A DNA stretch of 5,261 nucleotides from Bacteroidota bacterium (GTDB taxonomy: Bacteria; Bacteroidota; Bacteroidia; Chitinophagales; Chitinophagaceae). Position numbers and translations under genes: made by a program. Positions within the stretch are counted from its first letter, which is position 1; every line of letters starts with the position of its first letter. The notes under the pieces are model-generated. The model did not search any database. It worked only from the letters and a program-made list of their open reading frames with translations, and was not told the origin of the DNA. This document shows positions 1 through 4,911 of the stretch, in pieces. Location of the stretch: contig VBAU01000166.1 in assembly GCA_005883855.1 (NCBI GenBank), forward strand, positions 1 through 5,261, in the 5' to 3' direction.

Positions 1-29
1 TATTTACAGAGTTAACCAGTAAAGCGAAA

Positions 30-891
30 TCAACTATTGTTCCCGTCGGGATAAGCCATTGGTGACCATCCCCATTTCAAAAACTCAGGCATCGCCCTTT
101 TCCACGTTGCGATATCATGCTTGCCATCGTCATAATTTATGTAGCGAATATCTATCTCATTTTTGTATCCGAGTGATTCCAGCTCGTTAATAAGAGCAAT
201 AGTGTCATCAATGGAGTCCATGATGGCATTTTCATTGCGATAGTGCGTTTCGTCAAGGGAACCCGTCGTGAGGAAAAATTTCAAGCCAGGATTGTGTCGA
301 CCTTTTTTTATTTGTTGGTGCATGATACGATGCAGTTCATCTTCGCAGTCATCGCGGTTATACTCCATGCTGCGCCACCACAAGATCCAGGCTGCGCCAC
401 CACAACGAACCTGAAAAAACTCCGACCCTGCTAAATTCATGCGGACAGTTCCAAACAATATCCAGAGCCATTAGTCCTCCTAAGGAAAAACCAGCGAACC
501 CTTTTTCCGTAAAATGAAAATGATGAAACCTCTTCTTTACCAATGGCAACAATTCATGCATGATAAACAGCGTGTACAATCCAGCCCTTGAGCCGCGCCC
601 GAGATAATCCGCCTGGATGGCTGTTCCGTATTCCAATTTCCTTTCCGGCCCGGCATAAATTCCAACACAAAGAAGAGCGCTGACCTGGTTTTGAGAATAT
701 AAATTATCGAGGATACCTTTTAGACCAAGCTCCCTCATATTCTGACCATCGTTGATCAGCAACAGGCTTACTTCGCGATGATCAGCAACATTCTTAGGGA
801 TGAAAAAGTCAATCTTTACTTCCCGTTGAAGAAATCTCGAGTGGATGATGGCATTTTCAGTCAAAACACGGGACAGGTCCGCAGCTTGCAT
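30..891 (-). pseudogene. Esterase-D-type alpha/beta hydrolase, frameshifted by a 22-bp insertion
   Basis: This is a putative serine esterase of the enterochelin-esterase/esterase D class (alpha/beta hydrolase fold). No signal peptide is visible, so it is probably cytoplasmic. From the chosen ATG at 891, the first frame encodes LLLINDGQ (43-50) and the nucleophile elbow GFSLGG (134-139, Ser136), then GVFSGSLWWRS (157-167). It then runs into wrong-frame residues and a stop at 358-360, giving 177 residues. The rest continues in another frame from about 368 down to the stop at 30. It holds TTGSLDET (acid candidate Asp206) and GKHDIATWKRAMPEFLKW with the presumed catalytic His251 (numbered on the repaired protein). 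Removing 22 bp between the two copies of a 15-bp repeat (369-405) joins LWWRS directly to MEYNRDD and gives a clean 279-residue protein. The truncated product lacks the catalytic His, so it should be inactive. The longer upstream ATG at 1038 was rejected because it would translate the tandem repeat. The gene is divergent from the ATP-grasp operon. Confidence 0.85.
369..405. repeat. 15-bp direct repeat (22-bp period) that breaks the esterase frame
   Basis: The 15-mer GCTGCGCCACCACAA occurs at 369-383 and again at 391-405, separated by the 7 bases GATCCAG. The 22-bp period is one more than a multiple of three, so the second copy shifts the reading frame. On the minus strand each copy encodes part of TTG TGG TGG CGC AGC (LWWRS). 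The product therefore reads LWWRS twice, in two frames, at the break. Deletion between the copies restores the frame exactly. Confidence 0.9.
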
Positions 892-896
892 GGCGT

Positions 897-928
897 CAAA
901 TATAAAGTTCCAAAAAACAAGTTCCAAA
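897..928 (-). promoter_or_regulatory. Candidate Bacteroidota-type promoter of the esterase gene
   Basis: On the minus strand the sequence TATATTTG (904 to 897) matches the Bacteroidota -7 consensus TAnnTTTG. A TTTG at 928 to 925 lies 20 nt upstream, in the usual position of the -33 element. The -7 box ends only 5 nt before the chosen ATG at 891, so the transcript would be leaderless or nearly so. The 10-mer AAGTTCCAAA is directly repeated at 905-914 and 919-928, covering the region between the boxes and the -33 element itself. That could be an operator-like repeat or part of the dispersed repeat next to it. This is consensus matching only. Confidence 0.4.
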
Positions 929-931
929 TTA

Positions 932-985
932 GCATGCCTTGTCTCAACGGCATGCCTTGTCTCAACGGCATGCCTTGTCCCAACC
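932..985. repeat. Three tandem copies of an 18-bp GCATGC-containing repeat
   Basis: The unit GCATGCCTTGTCTCAACG occurs at 932-949 and 950-967 identically, and at 968-985 with two changes (GCATGCCTTGTCCCAACC). Each copy starts with the palindrome GCATGC. The array lies in the divergent intergenic region between the esterase and ATP-grasp promoters. Read through on the minus strand, 18 bp keeps frame and gives a spurious repeated peptide (TRHAVE), which artificially extends the esterase frame upstream. It resembles REP-like intergenic repeats; whether it is dispersed in the genome cannot be seen here. Confidence 0.85.
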
Positions 986-1011
986 CGTTGCGGTTTATTC
1001 CCTTCCCGTGA

Positions 1012-1041
1012 TTGGGTCTTGAAAATTTTAAAATACATTTG
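1012..1041 (+). promoter_or_regulatory. Candidate Bacteroidota-type promoter of the ATP-grasp operon
   Basis: TACATTTG at 1034-1041 matches the -7 consensus TAnnTTTG. A TTG at 1012-1014 lies 19 nt upstream, in the usual -33 position. The box ends 14 nt before the ATG at 1056, which predicts a very short leader. There is no purine-rich Shine-Dalgarno sequence before the ATG, as is common in this phylum. This promoter would drive the ATP-grasp gene and, by read-through, the four-helix-bundle and YbdK-type genes. Confidence 0.45.
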
Positions 1042-1055
1042 GACAAACTAACGGT

Positions 1056-2006
1056 ATGAAAAAAATCGGCATTCTCTTCGGAAAAGAAAGAAGTTTCCCG
1101 ATGGCCTTTGTGGAAAGAATTAATAGCAAAGCGATCCCCGACGTCATGGCCGAACCGGTACACATTTCAAAGGCCGTACAAGGGGAACCGACCGGGTACA
1201 GTGTCATAGTCGATCGCATTTCTCAGGACGTGCCATTCTATCGAACCTGGCTGAAGAATGCTGCGCTAACGGGAGCCGTTGTGATCAACAATCCCTTTTG
1301 GTGGAGCGCTGATGATAAATACTTCAATAACTGTCTAATGACCCAGGTTGGAGTTCCGATTCCAAAAACGGTGATCCTCCCCTCGCGAGAACTTCCCACA
1401 GATACATCTGATGAATCATTCAGCAATCTTGAATACCCGCTTGACTGGAATTCGATCTTCGCTTATGTGGGCTTTCCGGCTTACATGAAACCGTTCGCAG
1501 GCGGCGGCTGGAAAAATGTATACAAGCTTCGCGACCCCGGCGAATTCTATGAGAAACACAACGAGACCGGCCAACTCGTGATGTTGCTACAGGAAGAAAT
1601 TGTATTTGAAGAATATTATCGCTGTTACTGCGTCGGCCGTAAGTATGTTCGGATTATGTCGTATGAACCGCGCAACGCGCATCACCTGAGATATGTCGCA
1701 GACTTCAAACCTTCGCAGGAACGTTTAGCGCAGATGGAGGAAATTGTTTTGAAGATCAATCACTCCCTGGGATATGATTTTAATACCGTGGAACTGGCGA
1801 TTCGCGATGGAATACCTTACGCAATCGATTTTTGCAACCCTGCCCCCGATGCCGAACGTGCGAGTGTAGGCGAGGAAAATTTTGAGTGGGTCGTTGAAAC
1901 CATGTCCAATTATGCCATCGAACGCGCCATGCAAACGGAAGATGGTAAGGATAATCTTACCTGGGGCCAGTATGTGAAGAGAAGTGCGAATGGAATCCAG
2001 AATTAG
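1056..2006 (+). CDS. ATP-grasp (RimK-like) ligase
   Basis: This is a 316-residue cytoplasmic ligase of the ATP-grasp superfamily. Such enzymes activate a carboxylate as an acyl-phosphate and join it to an amine or similar nucleophile. The N-terminal part (MKKIGILFG onward) is the pre-ATP-grasp domain. AYMKPFAGGGWKNV (142-155) supplies the ATP-binding Lys145 and the flexible glycine loop. LLQEEIVFEEYYRCYCVG (177-194) is the hinge region and the strand after it. VELAIRDGIPYAIDFCNPAPDA (245-266) holds the expected Mg-binding set, Glu247, Asp258 and Asn261. All key residues are present and the frame is open, so it looks functional. It begins the plus-strand operon, divergent from the esterase; a YbdK-type ligase follows beyond the inserted four-helix-bundle gene. 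The stop codon (2004-2006) lies within the left inverted repeat of that cassette, so the last residues (about GIQN) may have been replaced by the insertion. The substrate is unknown; the call as a peptide or amide ligase is inferred from the family. Confidence 0.88.
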   Translation: MKKIGILFGKERSFPMAFVERINSKAIPDVMAEPVHISKAVQGEPTGYSVIVDRISQDVPFYRTWLKNAALTGAVVINNPFWWSADDKYFNNCLMTQVGVPIPKTVILPSRELPTDTSDESFSNLEYPLDWNSIFAYVGFPAYMKPFAGGGWKNVYKLRDPGEFYEKHNETGQLVMLLQEEIVFEEYYRCYCVGRKYVRIMSYEPRNAHHLRYVADFKPSQERLAQMEEIVLKINHSLGYDFNTVELAIRDGIPYAIDFCNPAPDAERASVGEENFEWVVETMSNYAIERAMQTEDGKDNLTWGQYVKRSANGIQN

Positions 2007-2466
2007 GAATTTGGCTGTAACCGGAACTACAACCGCTGCAACGCTTATGGACTACAAAGGGTATAAGGAACTGAAATGCTATATAGAGGCAAGATCGCTT
2101 AGAATATTTGTTTCTGAGCTTACAAAGAGATTTTCTGCGCATGAAAAGTTTTTGCTTACGGCCCAAATCATCGATTCTTCAAGATCAGTCACACGGAACA
2201 TGGCGGAAGGCTATGGTCGATATACATTCTCTGATACACGAAACTTCTTTATCATCGCAAGAGGTTCTGTTACGGAAACAATGGAACACCTGGCGACTGC
2301 CTTTGATGAAAACTATAATACTGAGGAAGAGCTCACAACAGGAGAACGGAAGTGTGAATTGGTTTTCAAACTTACAAATGGATATATTGCGTACCTCGAC
2401 AAATCACATGAGATAAAACTTCTTGCGAGCCAAAAACCTAATTCCAAAACCCCAAATCCTAATTCC
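2000..2466. mobile_element. Putative inserted cassette carrying a four-helix-bundle gene, bounded by inverted repeats
   Basis: The left end GAATTAGGAATTTGG (2000-2014) is an imperfect inverted repeat of the right end CCAAATCCTAATTCC (2452-2466), whose reverse complement is GGAATTAGGATTTGG. A degenerate second copy of the right end, CCAAAAACCTAATTCC, lies at 2430-2445. The bounded segment of about 467 bp holds only the four-helix-bundle gene. It sits between two ligase genes that would be expected side by side, with the ATP-grasp stop inside the left repeat and the next ATG 7 bases after the right repeat. No transposase and no clear target duplication are visible, so any movement would have to depend on something supplied elsewhere. 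Mobility is an inference. Confidence 0.45.
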
Positions 2467-2469
2467 TAG
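2047..2469 (+). CDS. S23/IVP-like four-helix-bundle protein
   Basis: This is a 140-residue, mostly helical protein of the family first seen in intervening sequences of 23S rRNA (misnamed S23 ribosomal protein) and related to the accessory protein Avd of diversity-generating retroelements. The family signature is visible as RNMAEGYGR (50-58), between helices with spaced charged and aromatic residues (YKELKCYIEARSL near the start, FFIIARGSVTETMEHL in the middle, then the helix ELVFKLTNGYIAYLDK). Members form barrel-shaped oligomers and several are thought to bind nucleic acid; the role of free-standing copies is not established. The ATG at 2047 was chosen because MDYKGYKELK matches a usual family start. 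The longer frame from GTG 1984 would translate the end of the ATP-grasp gene and the inverted repeat. The last residues (QKPNSKTPNPNS, 129-140) are low-complexity and encoded by the right-end repeats. It lies in the operon 40 nt after the ATP-grasp stop and 3 nt before the next gene. Confidence 0.82.
   Translation: MDYKGYKELKCYIEARSLRIFVSELTKRFSAHEKFLLTAQIIDSSRSVTRNMAEGYGRYTFSDTRNFFIIARGSVTETMEHLATAFDENYNTEEELTTGERKCELVFKLTNGYIAYLDKSHEIKLLASQKPNSKTPNPNS
2430..2466. repeat. Two degenerate copies of a CCAAA..CTAATTCC repeat at the cassette right end
   Basis: CCAAAAACCTAATTCC (2430-2445) is followed at a 21-bp period by CCCAAATCCTAATTCC (2451-2466). Both are inverted relatives of the left-end sequence at 2000-2014. 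They overlap the 3' end of the four-helix-bundle gene and encode its PNSKTPNPNS tail, so the repeat has been read into the protein. A similar string (16 of 20 positions identical by eye) occurs at 910-929, next to the 18-bp tandem repeats. Confidence 0.6.
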
Positions 2470-2472
2470 AAG

Positions 2473-3590
2473 ATGGCCACGCTCAATTATAAAAGTTTCA
2501 CTCTCGGTGTCGAGGAAGAGTACATGGTACTTGATCCTGCGACGTACGAACTGAAGAGTCATGAACAAAAAATTGTGCATGAGGGTCAAAAGGTAATTAA
2601 GGATAAGGTTAAAGCGGAGATGCACCAGGCCGTTGTGGAGGTGGGAACGGATATTTGTGCGGACGTAGACGAGGCGTACAAAGATGTCGGCGACTTAAGA
2701 AAAACGATTTCAGAGATAGCCGATCGTCTTGGTTTCGCTATGGCGGCCGCCGGCACACATCCGTTCAGCCACTGGGAAAGTCAACTCATCACAGATCATG
2801 CACGCTACAACGAGATTGTAAACGAACTGCAGGAAGCCGCTCGTAGCAATTTAATTTTTGGGTTACATGTGCACGTGGGCATGGAAACGAGAGAAATGGC
2901 CAATCACATCGCTAATTCAACAAGATATTTCCTGCCGCATATCTATGCGCTGAGTACTAACTCACCTTTTTGGGAAGGAAGACAAACGGGATACAAATCG
3001 TTTCGCACAAAGGTCTTTGACAAGTTTCCGCGCACAGGCATCCCTGAAGCGTTTGAGAGCATCGAGTCATACGAAAATTACGTGAAGCTTTTGGTAAAAA
3101 CTAACTGCATCGACAACGCCAAAAAGATCTGGTGGGATCTCCGCGTACATCCTTTCTTCAACACCGTGGAATTTCGTATTTGCGACGTGCCGATGACTGT
3201 TGAGGAAACCATCGCTCTCACTTCGCTGTTCCAGGCTGTGTGTGCTAAAATTTACACTCTTCGTTCGCAGAACATGAATTTTATCCAGTATCCCCGGCCA
3301 TTGATCAATGAAAATAAATGGAGAGCGAGTCGATATGGTATTGATGGACGACTGATAGACTTTGGTAAAGAGGAAGAGGTGAACACCCGGGTCCTCATTT
3401 CCTTTCCGAGCTGCTGGATTTTGTAGACGATGTAGTCGATCATTTAGGGAGCCGTCACCGCCTGGCCTATGTCAATAAGATCCTGGAACATGGTACCGGC
3501 GCCGATAGACAGCTTGCTGTTTTTGAAAAGACAAAAAATCTTGTCGACGTAGCCAAATACATCCAGGGCCAGTTTCTGGAAGGAACTTGA
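2473..3590 (+). pseudogene. GCS2/YbdK-type carboxylate-amine ligase, frameshifted near its 3' end
   Basis: The product belongs to the glutamate-cysteine ligase family 2 (YbdK-like), which couples a carboxylate to an amine using ATP. The first frame (2473-3426, 317 residues) holds LGVEEEYMVLDP (11-22), AGTHPF (93-98), FGLHVHVG (129-136), STNSPFWEGR (161-170), WWDLRVHP (220-227), TVEFRICDVP (231-240) and NKWRASRYG (281-289). After LIS (310) it shifts out of frame and ends at 3424-3426. The natural C-terminus continues in another frame from GAG at 3408 (ELLDFVDDVVDHLGS) through GTGADRQ to the TGA at 3588-3590. An exact tandem duplication TTTCC-TTTCC at 3398-3407 causes the shift. Removing 5 bp gives LISELLDFVDD and a 370-residue protein, the usual family length. 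The truncated form loses the conserved GTGADRQ element and the last helices, so its activity is doubtful. It is the last gene of the ATP-grasp operon. Confidence 0.87.
3398..3407. repeat. 5-bp tandem duplication (TTTCC)2 causing the ligase frameshift
   Basis: TTTCC at 3398-3402 is followed at once by TTTCC at 3403-3407. With one unit the reading is GTC CTC ATT TCC GAG CTG CTG (VLISELL), in frame with the remaining 60 codons. With two units it reads VLISFPSCWIL and stops at 3426. Confidence 0.88.
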
Positions 3591-3606
3591 TTTGGGCTGA
3601 AATTGA

Positions 3607-3641
3607 CACAAAGGCACAAAGTTTTTCTTCGCGCCTTTGTG
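3607..3641. terminator. Inverted repeat between convergent genes, possible terminator or dispersed repeat
   Basis: CACAAAGGC (3607-3615) and GCCTTTGTG (3633-3641) form a perfect 9-bp stem around a 17-nt loop. It lies in the 88-nt gap between the ligase stop (3590) and the stop of the convergent exported-protein gene (3679), which is where a shared terminator would be expected. No strong T-run follows the stem on either strand, so a dispersed repeat is as likely as an intrinsic terminator. Confidence 0.3.
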
Positions 3642-3678
3642 GCCGATAAAAGTTTTCGGACCTTGTCAGCACAACTCC

Positions 3679-4047
3679 TTACGACCTGTAATAATTACGT
3701 TCTGCATCTCTGATCGCGAGGTCACGCTCAGATTTTAGCTCACGAATCTTTTGTTTCCTCTCTCTTTTTGTTAAGCGATCATCATGTCTTGCCGACCAAA
3801 TCCTGTCCTTGTAATCGCTTTGTATGTCTTCAATTTCCAAGGTCAACTTTGACGGCCGATGGTAATAATTTGGCTGACCCCAAAATCCATAATCATAATA
3901 CGTCGGGTAGTATGGATAGTATCCTCCGGATACAACTACTGATGTCCGGGGTCTATAGTATCTGTAATAATGCGTGCCGACACCCTTTTGCGCTGAAGCG
4001 GCAAATACAATTGCCAATGACAACAGCATGACAAATATCTTCTTCAT
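3679..4047 (-). CDS. Small exported Tyr-rich protein with a charged C-terminal helix
   Basis: This 122-residue protein is not assigned to a named family. It starts with a signal peptide: MKK, a hydrophobic stretch (IFVMLLSLAIVF) and a likely signal peptidase I site after AASA (about residues 19/20). It should therefore be secreted or periplasmic. Residues 27-62 are rich in Tyr, Pro and Gly (HYYRYYRPR, GGYYPYYPTYYDYGFWGQPNYY). Residues 68-119 form a highly charged, probably helical or coiled-coil segment (LTLEIEDIQSDYKDRIWSAR, then LTKRERKQKIRELKSERD and AIRDAERNYY). The start at 4047 was chosen because MKK begins a standard signal peptide; the frame extends 12 codons upstream without adding anything plausible. 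The gene is convergent with the ligase and divergent from dapB, so it is probably its own transcription unit. No clear TAnnTTTG box is seen upstream. Its function is unknown. Confidence 0.75.
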   Translation of the reverse strand: MKKIFVMLLSLAIVFAASAQKGVGTHYYRYYRPRTSVVVSGGYYPYYPTYYDYGFWGQPNYYHRPSKLTLEIEDIQSDYKDRIWSARHDDRLTKRERKQKIRELKSERDLAIRDAERNYYRS

Positions 4048-4177
4048 AGTGTATTTTTTACATGTAGTGCAAAAACCGGACAAACACGACTTTTAAGTTT
4101 TGTAAATAACTATTCAATAACAGTTGTTAAGAAAAATTGACAGGAAAAGTGACAAATTATTTCACCTGATGATTATT

Positions 4178-4185
4178 TAAATTTG
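4178..4185 (+). promoter_or_regulatory. Candidate -7 element of dapB
   Basis: TAAATTTG matches the Bacteroidota -7 consensus TAnnTTTG and ends 7 nt before the dapB ATG, so the transcript would be leaderless or have a leader of a few bases. No convincing -33 TTTG lies 19-21 nt upstream. The rest of the 145-nt divergent region (4048-4192) is AT-rich and shows no other clear signal. Confidence 0.4.
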
Positions 4186-4192
4186 TAGCATT

Positions 4193-4909
4193 ATGAAAAT
4201 CGCACTTATTGGTTATGGCAAAATGGGAAAAGCCATTGAACAAATAGCTCTACACCGCGGGCACGAAATAACGTTGAAAATTGACGAAGACAATCTCGCT
4301 GATTTCACTAAACAAAATGTCATCAAGGCCGAGGTAGCTATCGAGTTCACGGGTCCACACAGCGCCTACGAAAATGTCAAAAAGGCCCTGGGGTTTGATG
4401 TTCCCCTTGTTTGCGGTTCTACCGGTTGGTTAGAAAAACTGGACGAAATAAAACAATTGTGTTTGGCCAGGAAAGGAAGTTTCATTTACTCCAGTAATTA
4501 CAGTGTAGGCGTCAACATTTTTTTTGAGATCAACAAGAAGCTCGCAGTTTTGATGGCGTCACACAAAACTTACGAAGCTCAGGTCACAGAAATTCATCAC
4601 ACGCAAAAGAAAGACGCACCAAGTGGAACTGCAATTACGATTGCAGAGCAAATCTTGGAGGGCCTAGGAAGAAAGAAGACATGGGTAAATCACATTAGCG
4701 ACAACTCAGAAGAATTGGAGATCATTAGCGAACGGATCGATCCGGCTGCAGGTACACACAAAGTAAAGTATTCATCAACCATCGACGATATTGAGATCAT
4801 TCACACCGCACATAACCGGGAAGGATTTGCTCTCGGAGCAGTTCTCGCGGCTGAATACATCAGGGATAAAAAAGGTATTTTTAACATGAAAGATGTGCTC
4901 AAATTGTAA
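4193..4909 (+). CDS. dapB: 4-hydroxy-tetrahydrodipicolinate reductase
   Basis: DapB reduces 4-hydroxy-tetrahydrodipicolinate to tetrahydrodipicolinate with NAD(P)H in the cytoplasm, in the pathway to lysine and to the meso-diaminopimelate of peptidoglycan. The 238-residue protein has the Rossmann glycine loop GYGKMG (7-12), GSTGW (75-79) in the nucleotide-binding domain, SNYSVGVNIFFEIN (101-114), and the family signature EIHHTQKKDAPSGTA (133-147). His135 and Lys139 correspond to the catalytic His159 and Lys163 of the E. coli enzyme. HNREGFALGAVLAAEYI near the C-terminus is also typical. It is shorter than the E. coli enzyme (273 residues), mainly in the N-terminal domain, as in other Bacteroidota. 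Asp31 and Glu32 after the second strand lie where cofactor choice is set and may favour NADH (inference). The ATG follows a candidate -7 box without a Shine-Dalgarno sequence. The next gene starts 2 nt after the stop, so the two are probably co-transcribed. Confidence 0.96.
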   Translation: MKIALIGYGKMGKAIEQIALHRGHEITLKIDEDNLADFTKQNVIKAEVAIEFTGPHSAYENVKKALGFDVPLVCGSTGWLEKLDEIKQLCLARKGSFIYSSNYSVGVNIFFEINKKLAVLMASHKTYEAQVTEIHHTQKKDAPSGTAITIAEQILEGLGRKKTWVNHISDNSEELEIISERIDPAAGTHKVKYSSTIDDIEIIHTAHNREGFALGAVLAAEYIRDKKGIFNMKDVLKL

Positions 4910-4911
4910 CT

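Noticed and set aside
1..29. Sequence downstream of the esterase stop
   Set aside because: Only 29 bases; no hairpin with a T-run and no gene end could be recognised.
753..790. 12-bp direct repeat TGATCAGCAACA (753-764 and 779-790) in the esterase
   Set aside because: The 26-bp spacing would shift frame if it were a duplication, yet the reading frame around it (NVADH to LLLINDGQ) looks natural and intact. Probably chance.
932..985. Possible CRISPR array
   Set aside because: The 18-bp units are directly tandem with no unique spacers, there are only three, and no cas gene is present.
892..1038. Upstream extension of the esterase frame to an ATG at 1038
   Set aside because: It would translate the 18-bp tandem repeats as TRHAVE repeats and overlap the candidate promoter of its own gene. 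Homology-like sequence begins near residue 14 after the ATG at 891.
861..1219. Minus-strand open frames over the ATP-grasp start and the intergenic repeats
   Set aside because: They are shadows of the plus-strand ATP-grasp gene and of the repeat array, with no recognisable protein features.
2000..2469. Diversity-generating retroelement (the four-helix-bundle gene as avd)
   Set aside because: No reverse transcriptase and no template/variable repeat pair is visible in the window, and the neighbours are metabolic ligases.
3390..3430. Programmed ribosomal frameshift in the YbdK-type gene
   Set aside because: An exact 5-bp tandem duplication explains the shift fully, and no slippery heptamer with a following structure was seen.
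3472..3672. Minus-strand 66-codon open frame over the end of the YbdK-type gene
   Set aside because: It is antisense to the genuine C-terminal coding segment (ELLDFVDD to GADRQ) and shows no domain.
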